Shown: piece by piece, positions 1 through 11,636 of the stretch
Layout: every line of letters begins with the position of its first letter
Numbering within the stretch: the stretch's first letter is position 1
NCBI RefSeq assembly: GCF_949628265.1
Contig: NC_088786.1
Location: 20,729,681 to 20,793,680 of the forward strand
From: Cloeon dipterum
Taxonomy: Eukaryota > Arthropoda > Insecta > Ephemeroptera > Baetidae
DNA: 64,000 nucleotides
Direction: 5' to 3'
Notes under the pieces: generated by a model
What the model was told of the DNA's origin: nothing
What the model saw: only the letters and a program-made list of their open reading frames with translations
Databases searched by the model: none
Position numbers and translations under genes: made by a program

Positions 1-1166
1 GTTTGCAAATCCACAAACCAGATTCCTTTCGCCGATGGTCAATACACTTGAACGCGAACAGCCTTCACTGGGAATTGCTGCATTAACCGCGTCGATCGCG
101 AGTTTATTGCTGCCTCCGTGCACAAAAGGCGCTCCCTTGCAGTTTTTTTTAATTTTAAGCTGACAAAAGGCATTATCAGAGATCTATGGTCCGTATTCAT
201 CTTATCGCCAATTAATAATTATTTTTCCACTTGATCTCGAGGGTCACAAACATGAGTTTCAAGCTGATGAAACTCTTTAATTTTATTGAAAACCATCATC
301 GCGGATTATGCATCACCTACTGAGTCATAAATTATTGTAAACATCATCAAACGGCGCAACGCCAGCGGGCGCGGCTTAATGCATACCGTGGCGTATTTGC
401 ATGGGAAAAAGCGAGGAGGAGCGCGATTGCTGGCCGTCTACCCTGAATTAATGTTCGACTTGCGCAGCAGGCCATCTCAATATTCATGAGCGGATAGTTT
501 TTCCATTCATGCACCTTATCTCCCCCATCTTGACCCCACTTGACCCTTGCCGAATCTCATTCTTATTTAAATTGAAATTAAATAGAGCTCTCTCGATGAT
601 TATTTTTCCGAATTCTATAGAAATTTCCTGCTCAACTGATATATTCCTATAGAAATTATCATTCTAAAAGAAAGTACTATAAATGTAAAAGGCAAATAAA
701 AATATTCTCTTGCCATTTCGCGCAGCACGTAATTTTGTTGAGGCCAGCTGCCGACACATTAATGAGCATCACGTGTTTCGGCTCATCCGTATCATCAGAG
801 TGCAACAATTGCAATTAGAGCCTCCGCTTATTGATCTATTTACCAGCTCGAGCGGCATAAAAATATCTCGACAGCACTTGAGCCCGTTCGAATCGGGATT
901 TTTTATTTGCTCGCTCGTGAAAGCTTTTGCATTTCTATCGCTCCATTTGGACGCGGACACGCTGTTGGCTAATTACCCGCTAGTCATCGATCTGGCAAGC
1001 TTTAATCCCGGTCTTTTCAGGCTCAAAAGATCTAAATTATTAATGCAGAGATTCGCGTTGTTAAGTGCGTAATTATGTCAATGAATTATTTCGGTTTAGT
1101 ATCACCCTCAAACAAGCCAATTTGCGAATTTTAATTGCGGATTGACCTTGATTTTATCTGTTTCAG
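1..1166. other. Non-coding stretch upstream of the first recognised exon
   Basis: AT-rich DNA. No convincing coding exon was found on either strand. A 120-codon open frame at 710-1072 has no recognisable domain and looks fortuitous. The stretch ends in a pyrimidine-rich splice acceptor (AG at 1165-1166) leading into the sulfotransferase exon. It is therefore probably intron sequence, or intron plus upstream DNA, of that gene. The exon carrying the true start codon could be hidden here or lie before the window. Confidence 0.5.
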
Positions 1167-4100
1167 CGCGCTGGCACCTTTGCTGCCCGGCGGGTTGTCC
1201 CGGGGGTTGGCCAAGGGGGCGGGTCTACCCCGGCGATACTCCGCCTGCCTTGTCCTGATGGCTGTGTCCGTGACCATCTTCCTGCTGCACACTGTCCTTT
1301 TGTCCGACGCCAGGAACTTCGGTCAGGTGCCCCTGCTTGGCAGAACCATACAGGTACTACCCTATTTCCACCCCTATTGAGCGCCGGCCAACTGTGGCCG
1401 AGTGCACCATGAACGAGTTTATCTTTTCGAGCAGCGAGATCAAAGACTCGTCGGAAAGCAAAGGTGACTCTTTTCCTGAAGCGCCCCCAGCGCATTCCGC
1501 TTTGATCTCAGTCTTAATAAAAAGCGGCGTTTAAATTTCAAGCCGTCGAAAGCCAGTTGAGCAGCTTGAGAATGTAGCTCAAGGCTCTAAGTTTCAATTC
1601 GTGAGCTTAGTGTACCATATTATCGCTGCGGAAATCCGGATGATACATTTTCGAAAGTTTTTTTCAGTGCATTCACAAAATACTTTAAATCAACGCAACC
1701 TCTTGCAACAAAAAATTAAAATTGAAAGAATCCAAAAATATAATTCTGACCAAAGATAGGGAAGTCCTGCCCAAATTCACTTCCAGTTTTACTAAAAGAA
1801 TTATATTTTTTATGGAAAGGTAAAATTACATTTTTCATTCGAAAAAAATCTCGTTCTAAAGGACTCCAAAGGGATGTAATGCAAATGCACAAATTTTGAA
1901 GGCTCTTAAGCTGGCCGCTCCAACTGCGAGCAAATCTTGCTGATAGAACCAATACGTCGGCGTCGGTAAAATGGCTACATACGCATGTCAATTTAACTAT
2001 ATCAATTGCTCGCGGGTCACCCTGGAGGAAAGGTTTGATTTTTTTGCTCTTTTTATCCCTGTCCGAGGACCGGGAAGGGCGCGCACATGTTCTGATGGTA
2101 TTTTCTCACCTCAGGGATAACGTCCAGCATGTTCTGAGGGTAAAAATCAACTGATTCCGAAATTTTGATTTTTCTGACTATTCATCTGAACTAAAAAATA
2201 CTTTATTTCAACTTTTGACCCTCCGCCGTATCTCGAAAACTGCAGGTTTCTCCATCCCAAAAATATTCTAGGAATATTATATGCCCTTATTTGGATATAA
2301 TTTTTTCCCATGCTTAATAAATAAAAAATTAATCATTTTTTGCAAATATAAAAGTTGTCAGGTTACTAATTAGGTATCGTTTGGCGTAAAGTTTGTGGTT
2401 CTAGAGCTTCATTACAACTCGAGATATTCATGATTTTATGAACTGACGTTTTTCAGTAATTTCCGGGAAAGGTATGTCATTTTTGCGCGAAACCTGGTGT
2501 TTACGACAGCATTATTTGTCCCAACAAACATAAAAAAATCTAAATGGAGCAAAACAAATGTAGACCATTATCAAATCTTTCCTGGAAACACCCCAAAATA
2601 TAAATTTTCTCGAAGCATTAAGGCATCACTTAATCTAACGCGCCAATTTTGACAACAGAGTTGGAGCGAGGATGTTGACGAGGAGGCGCTGAGCGCGGAA
2701 CAGGCCGAGTCGTTGGCCAACCAGCGGCGGCTGCTGGCCGACGAAATGCTGGGCTACGCGTACGGCCGGCACGGTGACAACGTGTCCTCGCTGGCCGACC
2801 TGGTGCCTGAGCAGGGTGGCACCCCTCGCCGCTCAGTCGTGCTGACCACGTGGCGCTCGGGCTCCACTTTTGTCGGCGACGTGCTCAACAGCCACCCTGC
2901 CAGCTGGTACCACTACGAGCCGCTGCTCGACCTCGACATCGTCCAGGTCAGAGGCCCACCCCTCGCCGACAGGGCGCAGTTCACCCTCAAACAGCTGCTC
3001 AATTGCAACTACACTGGCCTTGGTGAGTCTATATAAAAATAAGCTCCAGATTTAAATCTTAAAGAAAAATTAAGACATCGATCTTGTCTTTATTTCATAA
3101 ATTTATTCATTTGTATGTAATATTATATTTCTTGCTTTTTTCAGACCACTACCTCGAGTACGGCAAAAAACACGTGTTTCTATTCACACACAATCGGCGG
3201 CTGTGGCTGCAGTGCGAGGCACACCCAAATCTCTGCTGGCGGCCGGAATTCCTCTCAGCCATGTGCAAACTGTTTCCCGTGCAGAACATGAAGGTGGTGC
3301 GTCTCAGGGTCAGCCTGGCCGAGAAACTGCTCAAGGACAAGTCGTGAGTAACTCACAGAACTGCAATTTACGTGAAGATTTCAATGAAAATATTTTAGCC
3401 TGCCAAACGTGCGGATTTTGCTGCTGGTGCGCGACCCGCGGGGCACGATGCAGTCCCGGCGGCACAGAGACTGGTGCCCTGGCAACCCTGACTGCGATGA
3501 TCCAGCCCTGCTGTGCGCCGACCTTGCCAACGACTACTACGCAGCCGTCAAGCTCAGCCGCAAATACCCAGACAGGTGAATTTTTTATACTTTTAAATGT
3601 ATCTTGAGATGTTGAAATTAGATCGCAGAACACTTTGTAGGGCGTAAACTAATTCAGATACAAGAAGGGGGATGAATATGGTTTTAAGCATCACAAGTCA
3701 CGTGATAGAGGGTAGTGGAGCTCTTCAGCTGCAAAGGTTGGGGAATTTAAGACGGATGAATATTTTTCTTTGCTTTTGGTTTCATTTTTAGACACCAATC
3801 TAATACATTATGTCAATTTTAATGCTTTTTTGGCCCCATTTTTAGCAATTTCAATTATTCTTAGAGCCTAAACACCATCTAACCCACCTTAAAACCTTCT
3901 TAAGCAACTGCAAAACGCTTAGAAGGTCATGATGAAGGTATATCATGACTAATTGATTTTTAATTTTTCATTTATCCACAAAAAAATCAATTCATTTCAT
4001 TAAAAGTATATTATCTAAAAGCTGTACTTTTGAAGCTAGCAATGGGAAAAGTTATATAATTTTTTAGTGTGAACCATGTTGGCCGTTCTAGACTTTCAAC

Positions 4101-5344
4101 ATTAAATATCCTTAATTTTATTGCAAACCTTTTCTCGAATCTTTCGTTCACGAAAAGTTTGGATTGAGAAGAGTGTTTACTTCATAAAAAATAGGGTTCC
4201 TTCTAGTGATTTTGATTAAAATTTTTGATGTTGATTTTTAGCAGACAATTTTAGTGATCTAGTTTAACTATATAGTCTGTTGTTTTATTTTTTGAATGGA
4301 AAATTTGATTTTTTTACAATTATATTTCCGTGTAAGTTAAGCAAAATGTGTCAAAATATGCATCGTAATTTGAAAATAGCTTTAAAATTAACCAACAAAA
4401 TTGTTTTTTCTTTGTTCTTGATGTGACTTGATTAAAATCCGGGGGGTGGAACAAGGCTAGCTAATTTTACAATGTGCTAAAATTCACCTCTGTTTTTTGC
4501 GCTTAAAACAACCGGTTTCATTCATTTTTTCTGGAACTATGAATGTGAGATTGTGAGACCCCTGAAAAGGTCAAGCCTAGTTTTGATAAGAACCAGTTCA
4601 TGATATTGCCCTTGCACCGGGATCTTTTTATTGAAACGCTATAGACATTTGTCCCATGATTTTAAGTCACGCATTCTGGAAAGATGCAAACCAGCGAGTA
4701 AGAGAGCTGGAAAGCTTTTGCAATCCTCCCAAATCCATTTGCAACCGTCATTGCAATGCAAGATAATCAAATGAAGGCGCAAATCAGCCCTCACTCAACT
4801 CAACCCAAAAATCGCTCGGATTCTCATATTGCAATGTGCACGCAATTCGAGCCAACAGCTTCGTTATTCAATAGTTCAAAGTCAGGGGAAACATTGGTCA
4901 GCCTTTTGGTCAATGTCCTTTCTCAAGCCAAACCCTAGTGTTTACAAAACCTGGGGTCAAAAGACGTCTTTTTTGTCAGGGGTTCGATCCGACTATAATC
5001 AGGAATTTTTTGGGTGTAGGTTCAAGGTGATGCGCTACGAGGACATCTCGATGGACCCGTACCGTAAGGTTAAGGAGATGCTGAGGTTCCTGCAGCTCAA
5101 CTTTCACCCGGCGGTGCAGCTGTTCCTGGACACGCACACCAAGGAGAACGTGGGCGGCGTCAGCAGCACGTTCCGTGACTCGAAGGTGGCGCCGTTCCAC
5201 TGGCGGCAGGACCTGTCGCACCGCGACGTCCGCCGCGTGCAGAACGTGTGCGTGGAGGCGATGCAGCTGTGGGGCTACATACCGGCCCTATCCGCCGCGC
5301 ACCAGCTCGAGTTCAACCCGCTGGCCAAGTTCAAGCTCAAGTGA
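1167..5344 (+). CDS. Carbohydrate sulfotransferase (Golgi, type II membrane protein), 5' end incomplete
   Basis: Exons: 1167-1353, 2659-3022, 3145-3343, 3399-3575 and 5020-5344 (stop TGA 5342-5344). All junctions are GT/AG and keep one frame. Known for the family: transfer of sulfate from PAPS to a sugar hydroxyl of glycans in the Golgi lumen. Seen: a hydrophobic segment rich in V, I, L and F just after an arginine pair in the first exon (type II anchor); the 5'-phosphosulfate-binding motif TTWRSGSTFVGD (2842-2880); the 3'-phosphate-binding motif LLLVRDPRGTMQSRR in exon 4 (near 3420-3465); and the typical C-terminal MRYEDISMDPY and PFHWR blocks in the last exon. The first exon opens in mid-codon, so translation probably begins upstream. 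An internal Met at 1258 would give 386 residues but would cut the membrane segment short. Subclass (CHST1/3/5-like) is not assigned. The last intron carries a repeat at 4550-4870. Confidence 0.9.
4550..4870 (+). repeat. Interspersed repeat family C, copy 1 (sulfotransferase intron)
   Basis: By eye this stretch aligns with 33130-33430 and partly with 28335-28480. Shared blocks include 'gacatttgtccc', a 'cacgcattctggaaagatgcaaacca' type block and 'gcaatcctc', in the same order. It contains no coding capacity. It lies in the last intron of the sulfotransferase gene. Confidence 0.6.
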
Positions 5345-7345
5345 GCGGTCAACCGCGCCGCCGCCAGCACTCGGAACTGATTCCCCTCGTTGTCGGTGAT
5401 AGAGAATTCGGTCTGTTGGCCAGCCGCCCCCTTGAAACGAAATTAAAAACAACACGGACCTGCTCGTCCGACAGTTTCTTTCATCCTCGCTACGTGGACT
5501 AATTAACTGGTTAGCAGTTAAAATTCGCCTTGAAAATTCATATGGGTATAGCAGTTTTAGCGTAAACAGAAAAACAGGGTCCAAAAATTGGCGGCCGTTG
5601 TTGTTGTTATTGTTGTTGTTGTTAATACGAAAGTAGCCGTCTGACGAGAGAGGGTGCGTGGATATTGGACCAGAGGAAGCGCGCGCGCGAGCTAGACAAT
5701 AAGCAGAGGAGAGCCTTTTGTGATCTCAAGCCGGCGATGACGATAAAATAACACGAGACGAGAGAACAGAGACAAAGTCAGACCGAATTTAGTGAGCTAG
5801 GCTGTTATTGCTCATCGCTAATTTTACGACTAATTATACTATAAATATATATACAATATATTAAATTGTAATGAGTATACATTAGCTAGCGAATTACACA
5901 CTCTCTAACTAAACTTCGTCACTTCTCACTCTCTCTCTCACACACTCACTTACAACGCACAATCCGCTCATAGGGTAGTAAATGAACGAGCCTCAAATTA
6001 AAATAGAGCAAAAGGAAGAAGAAAAAAGAATAATAATTTAAACACCAACTCCACTCACCTTGGAAGCTTTTCTCGATCGCTGCAATTTTGGCGCCGTCAC
6101 TAATCAACTTGAGCTGCTTTCTCTCGAGAATCAAAATTTTTCGGTTTTCATGGGGGAGGGGATTAATCGTGCGGTACGTTTGTCGCCTCGCAATTAAAAC
6201 AGTTATTTGATAATAAAAGCAAGCTTTACTACAGAACGAGACTCGACGAAAAAATGTAATGTAATACTAAAATAAGATAAAATATGTAAATTGAGATTAT
6301 ATATGTACATGTGCATCTTGCCATTTTGCCCCCGCTTTTTCATAGACACTAAGTGCTGCGGTTTTGTGTTTGGATTTCACTGCCTCCTGCATAAAAAGGT
6401 GCCTTAGCAAACACACAATGCATTGTAAGTAAACTCCAGGGCAAGAGCGAACTTTTTGTTTCCATTTTTTGTTCTTAAATTGTGTTGCCGTACGTGAGAA
6501 TGAACAAAATTATCGTCGTCTGCCGCTTTACACTATCTTCGACTTCGTAAGACTAATGTAATAATTAAATTTGCCTCTCTTTCGATTAGGCTCGTAAGAA
6601 AGAAACGCACACACGTATTTGAAATCAACCAGTTGTTCCTAGATCTTTCTCTTTGGTTTCGAGAGAAAACCAAACGATCGCAACAGAAGTAAAAAAAATT
6701 ATGCACACAAATGGAATCATTATATGAGCGGTAGATTGTACTTGACACACACTGTAACGGAGAGTAAAAATAATATAGATTTGGGCTTCCAGCAATTAAC
6801 TACGACTATAGGAATTTATTCGGAAATACGAGACGAAAAATAACTAGCGCAGCTTTACACAAGATTATACATAGTATTTTAATCGAATTCAGAAGTTTTC
6901 TCTGAAGTTAAGATAGCATTCACTTTATAGAGAAAGTGTAAATTGTAAGTAGATGTAGAGCCGCATAAGTCCGATCATGCCAACGTTTGATTTCTCACTT
7001 GCAATCAGTGACAGGCACAAAACGCGGTGGAAAGGGAAAACGGATTTTTGCTCATCACCCACTGGCATAAAACAAAATAATAAGGAACTCTCACACAGGA
7101 ATGGAATAATATATCAGCGCCACACACGCAAGTTGCTCATTTACAAACGAAAAATCCTACACGACGAAGATAAACCAAATCCAGAGTTTGTCCAAGAGAG
7201 GGCGTCTTCGTTAACTTGTGAAATGACAATTCAAGCTGGCTATTATTGCGCCTCTTGAATTGCTACGAGAATGTAAAACTGTGAAAATGTTATCAGTATT
7301 GATGCATTTTACGATGCGAATAAAGTGAATTTTTATCATACAATC
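5345..7345 (+). other. Probable long 3' UTR of the sulfotransferase gene
   Basis: No coding signal is seen for 2 kb after the stop. Candidate poly(A) signals on the + strand are AATAAA at 6212-6217 and at 7319-7324; the second lies shortly before the oppositely oriented Gasp gene ends. A short GTT/ATT microsatellite sits at 5596-5622. Whether the transcript uses the near or the far signal cannot be decided from sequence. Confidence 0.45.
7319..7324 (+). terminator. Candidate poly(A) signal AATAAA, sulfotransferase gene
   Basis: A canonical hexamer, the last one before the convergent Gasp gene. An alternative upstream hexamer is at 6212-6217. Confidence 0.4.
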
Positions 7346-7536
7346 ACGCTGACTTTCTTTTACGACTAATGCAAGCCTACCCTAATTTTCTCCTTATAAA
7401 TTAAAAGGTGCTTTTTGCAGAAAGTTTCGAAATTGCTTAAAAATCAAATTAACTCTTTGTTCAAAGGAAATTTAAACTTTTAGGTGAAATGAAATTCAAT
7501 TTTTAATGTTTAATTACATAATTATTCTTTTTTCTC

Positions 7537-7542
7537 TTTATT
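7537..7542 (-). terminator. Candidate poly(A) signal, Gasp gene
   Basis: TTTATT on the + strand, so AATAAA in the Gasp transcript, about 75 bases past the stop of the distal terminal exon. Confidence 0.5.
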
Positions 7543-7615
7543 TACATAATAAAACACGCACACAGTACAAAATAGGCAGTCAAATATTGGGGAGGGGTGG
7601 GCGGGCGATGGCGAT

Positions 7616-7670
7616 TTAGTAGCCCAGCTTCTTGAGCTGTTTCACGTCGACGTCTCCGTAGTAGTCTTCG
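7616..7670 (-). CDS. Gasp: Gasp distal alternative terminal exon (short tail)
   Basis: Encodes the tail EDYYGDVDVKQLKKLGY and a stop, after an acceptor AG at 7671-7672. The first base completes the Cys codon split at the end of the 8429-8639 exon, exactly as in the proximal exon at 7916-8126, so the two exons are interchangeable. The short tail ending in LKKLG plus an aromatic residue resembles the short insect Gasp isoform. Confidence 0.88.
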
Positions 7671-10027
7671 CTGCGCGTCAAAACACACGGAGCGTGAGAG
7701 CAAAAATTATAGCATATAGAGTTTGATTCTCGAAAGGATCGACAGAGACAGAGAGCATAGAGATTAGCTAGCCTCGCATGCACCGGGGGCGGGTCGGACC
7801 CTGGGGGCGGACAATTTCGTTTGACTGCTTCGGTCCAGAGGAGCCAAGTGGGGCGGAAGGGGGCAGAGGGGGCTGGAGATGGGAGTTAAAACAACACTCT
7901 TAAATGGTGACGAGTTTAGTTGTCGTCGTTGTTGTGGTTGTTGTTGTTGTTGTGGTTGTTGTTGCTGCTGGAGGGCTGCTGCCTCGCCGCGGGGGCGGCA
8001 GCGGGGCGGGAGGGGGCGGCGGCCTTGGGCACCGACGTCTTCTTGGTATGCTTGGAGGTGGTCACACCGGCATGCAGCTCGCTCTTGCGGATCGACTTGA
8101 GGTCGAGGTCACCATAGTAGTCCTCGCTGCAGAGTTCAACGCCCGCGGTTAGTCGCGACGGGCAGGGGTCGAGGCCGGGGGTGGGGGCCCAGTCAGGGTC
8201 GGGGGCGCCGCACCAAAACCGCCGATCCGCCAGGAGCACCACACGCTCCGGGCGGAAAGGTTATCCGGTTTTGACGGGCGCCCTTGTTAGTCAGAAGAGG
8301 AAAGAGGAAGAGGGTGCAACTCACCCCCGCACACCCTTTTTTAGTGACAGGTGGGGGTGGTGAGTTGCCCTCGGAGAGTAAAGTCTGTCGTCAAAAGGAA
8401 CAGTTCGTAGCGTGATAGTGAAACTTACCATCCGGGAACATCCTCGGGGTCTTCGCAGTTTCCGGTTCCGTCGGAGTCTCCGATCTTGAAGACGGTGCCG
8501 ATGGGGCATCCGTATTCGCGGGCCACTCCCTCAAGGCAGATGTAGTACTTGCGGCAGTCATCGGGGTGAGCGTGACGCGAGAAGGTGCCAGAGTTGGCGA
8601 TCTCGCCAGCGGCGGGGCAGCTGAATCCTCCGGCAACCTCTGCAATAAAATTTTCACGGTCAGAATCTTGATAAAAAAATTGTCTTCCCGGCGAAAAATT
8701 CGCTGCCCTAGACCTTCTGAGTGGCATGCATTCGTTTAACTAAGTAAACTGACCATCGTTGCGGCATTCGGGCACCTGGTCAGCCCACATGCAGACGCGA
8801 GATTCGCGGTCGTAGGCCAGGCCGGGGGAGCACTGGTAGCGGCTGGATTCACCGTCCCAACAGTTCCAGAAGACGTCGCATTTGGCCTCGTCGGCGAAGA
8901 TTCCGTACAGGCGGGGGCAGTGAGGCGTGCTGATGGCCGGCTCTGTATTCACACACACCAAAATCAATGAGTGAAAGAAAGAAAGTCAGCCGGCACGCGT
9001 GACAGACTTTCTAATTGGCGGCGTGTGTAGAAAGCACACGTGCAAGTGGAGCGCGCGGTGAAGCGCAATAAAATTGAAAATCGAAAAAAACTCAACCTTG
9101 GCAGTGAGATTTTGACACGTACCGATCTGAGTCCTGTCGCCGCATTCGACGTTGTGCAGATAGTCGCAGTTCTCGGTCAGGTACTTGGGATCGGAGGCGT
9201 CGAAGGCGAGGCCGTTGCCGCAAGTCTTCAGCTCAGCCTTAGCGTCCTCGCACTTCCAGTACTTGTCGCACGACTTGCTGTGAGGGTAGAAGCCGTAGTC
9301 ATCTGGACACTTGAAGCTCTCCTGGGCCGCACCTGCACCCCAAAAAATGACAATGTCAAGTTCTATCTTTTTGCAAATGCGCCGCAGACAGCGGAGTTTT
9401 GCCTATTGCGTCACTGAAAAAATAAAAACAGAGCGTGCGAGAAGGAAAAAGGAGTGTCGCAGGCGCGGGTCGACGGCCTGGTTAACCTTTGCCGGAGTGA
9501 AAGTGAATATTCGCAAGAGAGTTAGGTCATAACCCTGCCTCCGCGCTGCGTGGAAAAAGTGAAAGGGATTAGGTAAATCCCTCGTGCCCATCTGCAATTA
9601 GACTTTCTCTAATGGACCCGCCGAAAATCGATCGCTTCCGGCCAGATCGAATTCAACGCGGGATGCTGGCCGAGGAGAAACAAATTCAGAGAAATCCAAC
9701 ACCTGAGGAAGGGCGCGACAAAAAAACTTAAACTTTCTCTCATCTTCAAGAGTTTTTTACTTTAATTATCGTGCGCCACATCCGAGCTTTTTTTGCAGGA
9801 AAAATATATAATTTATGTGCGAAAAATCCAAGATGGACTTTCTGCGTTGCTTTAAAGAACGAAACCGGAGAATATTTAAGTATCATGTAAAATGCAGAAA
9901 TGCAGGTGTTTGCGGGCGTTGAAGTCTCCGGACCGATCAAGTGAGTATCGAAGGACTCGGAATCAAGGAACAAATTATACACACCCAGAGCGAGCACAGC
10001 AGAGAGTAGAACGAAGCACTTCATCAT
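7616..10027 (-). CDS. Gasp: Gasp/obstructor-C-type chitin-binding protein, two alternative 3' exons
   Basis: Secreted protein that binds chitin in cuticular and tracheal extracellular matrix (family knowledge). Exons in transcript order: 9985-10027, 9123-9332, 8754-8942, 8429-8639, then either 7916-8126 (287-residue form) or 7616-7670 (235-residue form). Both totals are multiples of three. Seen: a signal peptide (MMKCFVLLSAVLALG) and three six-cysteine CBM14/peritrophin-A domains at about residues 23-79, 93-144 and 155-218, one per exon 2-4. Fragments such as CGNGLAF, WADQVPEC and CLEGVAREYGCPIG closely match insect Gasp as I remember it. Both last exons begin with EDYYGD and share the same splice phase, completing Cys218. 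A TATA box lies 50-60 bases upstream. The gene converges on the sulfotransferase. Two adjacent ATGs open the frame; the first is used here. Confidence 0.95.
7916..8126 (-). CDS. Gasp: Gasp proximal alternative terminal exon (Asn/His-rich tail)
   Basis: Begins EDYYGDLDLKSIRKSEL after acceptor AG 8127-8128, continues through a Lys/Thr and Pro/Ala-rich linker, and ends in a run of Asn with interspersed His and Asp encoded by an AAC/CAC repeat (7919-7970). It is homologous to the 7616-7670 exon only over its first dozen residues. The open frames on the other strand here are shadows of the repeat. Confidence 0.88.
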
Positions 10028-10075
10028 GCACTACAAAAGAGACCAACTTTCAACCCTTTCCTCGGCGGGAGCCGC

Positions 10076-10083
10076 CTTTTATA
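10076..10083 (-). promoter_or_regulatory. Gasp: TATA box of Gasp
   Basis: TATAAAAG on the - strand, 49-56 bases upstream of the Gasp start codon. This spacing fits a transcription start near 10050 and a very short 5' UTR. Confidence 0.7.
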
Positions 10084-10612
10084 CCTGGCCTCCCCACCGT
10101 AGCCGCGCGCGAGCCGAGAGAGAGAAAATAGACACCGCCTCGGCAGGCGAGTCTTGATTCCAGCTCGCTCGGCGGTTCGTCGTCGGCGGCGATTTGTGCA
10201 TGCATTCGCCGGGCCGAGAGTGACCTACTCTGCGCCACTGCCAAATGCACTTTTGCCGCCGCGCTTTGATCTGCACCCGCACAATTGTGCACAAAACGAC
10301 AATTGCGAAACCACGTAGCCCTTTGTTCCATGCATTCTCGCCACTTTTGCCAAAGAATGACGTCACAATCGCAATCGGTTCCATTCAGGCCGTTACGTGT
10401 ACACAGCTCCGCTTGAAATGACAGTACTGTTTAGACTTTTTCTATTATTCATCAGGATATTTCGTATTAAATTAATATTTCCTTCATGAGATGTATATAT
10501 TAGAAATTCTTTTCTCTTTTCATCGAGCTATTGGATTTCTGTTTCAATATAAAGATTTTTCAGTTTCTTGAATTTATTGCTTCAAATTCTACACTTCAAT
10601 AGAATCTATAAC

Positions 10613-10632
10613 AAATAAATAAATAAATAAAA
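10613..10632. repeat. (AAAT)n microsatellite
   Basis: About five AAAT units in an AT-rich setting. Confidence 0.8.
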
Positions 10633-11485
10633 TTAAAACAGAAAATATGACTTATTGATGATATTTCCAAATTAGATGAACTTTAACTAGTACGCGCATA
10701 AATTCACATTGCATGCGATCATACATTTTCAGCATACTAGACTTCCTAAATTAAGTTCAAAAGTGTTTTTAATTTCATTGTTTTTTATTCCAAATCTCGT
10801 ATTACACTGTGAAACCTTGATGGTTAACTTCGAGGTAAAAGCGCCTCTTCTGTCTTGAAATTGATCTGAATCTCTCTCTACGACTCTATTTTTTTCTATT
10901 TTACATCCGAAGTGCGTTAAGAGATTTTGCCAGTGCCGAGTGCGGTGGCGATGAATCAAATGCTGCTGGCCGTGACCTGCCCCACTGAATTTATATTCGC
11001 CTCGTGTGTGTGATTTTTTCCGTCGCGTCGCACCACGCGCAACAAGACCAAAATTGGCCGAAATGGAGCGTTTGGCAGGGGTAAGAGTTCCTGAAACGCA
11101 CTTCTGGAAGGTTCCCGCCACCTGGCTATCCTTGAGCCATTTTCACGCCGGCAAAAAGCGGCGGGGCTGTGCGTGCATGATCGTTTTTCTCGGCGCAGCG
11201 AGACCGATTCACCGATCGTTTTCCGTCAACTGGAGCAGAAGCGATCCGACCTTGGCATCCGCTTTGTCTTCTAGCACGCAAAGCAAATCGCCAGCCAGCC
11301 GAGCGAAGGCCCAATTGAATCTCGCTTCAAGAAGCACCGAGAAGGCGGAAAAAGTCGCAGCGATATCGACTGTTAAATTGGCATAATTTATTTCATCGCA
11401 ATTAAAATCTTATTTTCAGCCCAGCGGTGCATTCAAGGAAATAATTATGATCCTGAAATATGCACTTTCCTTCCCAGAATATTTT

Positions 11486-11636
11486 AAGTAGCAATGGAAT
11501 TCCAAGTTTGTCAGTGCGGATCGATTCCTTATAGAGTCGAATTAGGTCAGAAAATCGGCGGAAACGTCGTGTCAACTGATCTAATTTGACCCTCAGAAAT
11601 CGATTAGCACTCAAAAATAATATTCCAGCGCTACTT
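11486..11636. repeat. Foldback repeat family A, short copy
   Basis: The left arm (11486-11552) and the reverse complement of the right arm (about 11570-11636) align along about 65 bases. Shared blocks are 'aagtagc', 'tggaat', 'cagtgc/gagtgc', 'atcgatt', 'gggtc/gagtc', 'gaattag/aaattag' and 'gtcag/atcag'. The loop is short, about 20 bases. The arm sequence recurs at both ends of the larger element at 35195-35925, so this is a second, internally shortened copy. Confidence 0.6.

Noticed and set aside
710..1072. 120-codon + strand frame
   Set aside because: Non-ATG start, no domain, an opposite-strand frame overlaps it, and the stretch reads like intron or upstream DNA.
4981..4990. tRNA B-box-like ggttcgatcc
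   Set aside because: No matching A box, acceptor stem or cloverleaf around it; it lies at the end of an intron.
7879..8152. Several + strand frames rich in Val, Cys or Leu
   Set aside because: Shadows of the AAC-repeat exon of Gasp on the other strand.
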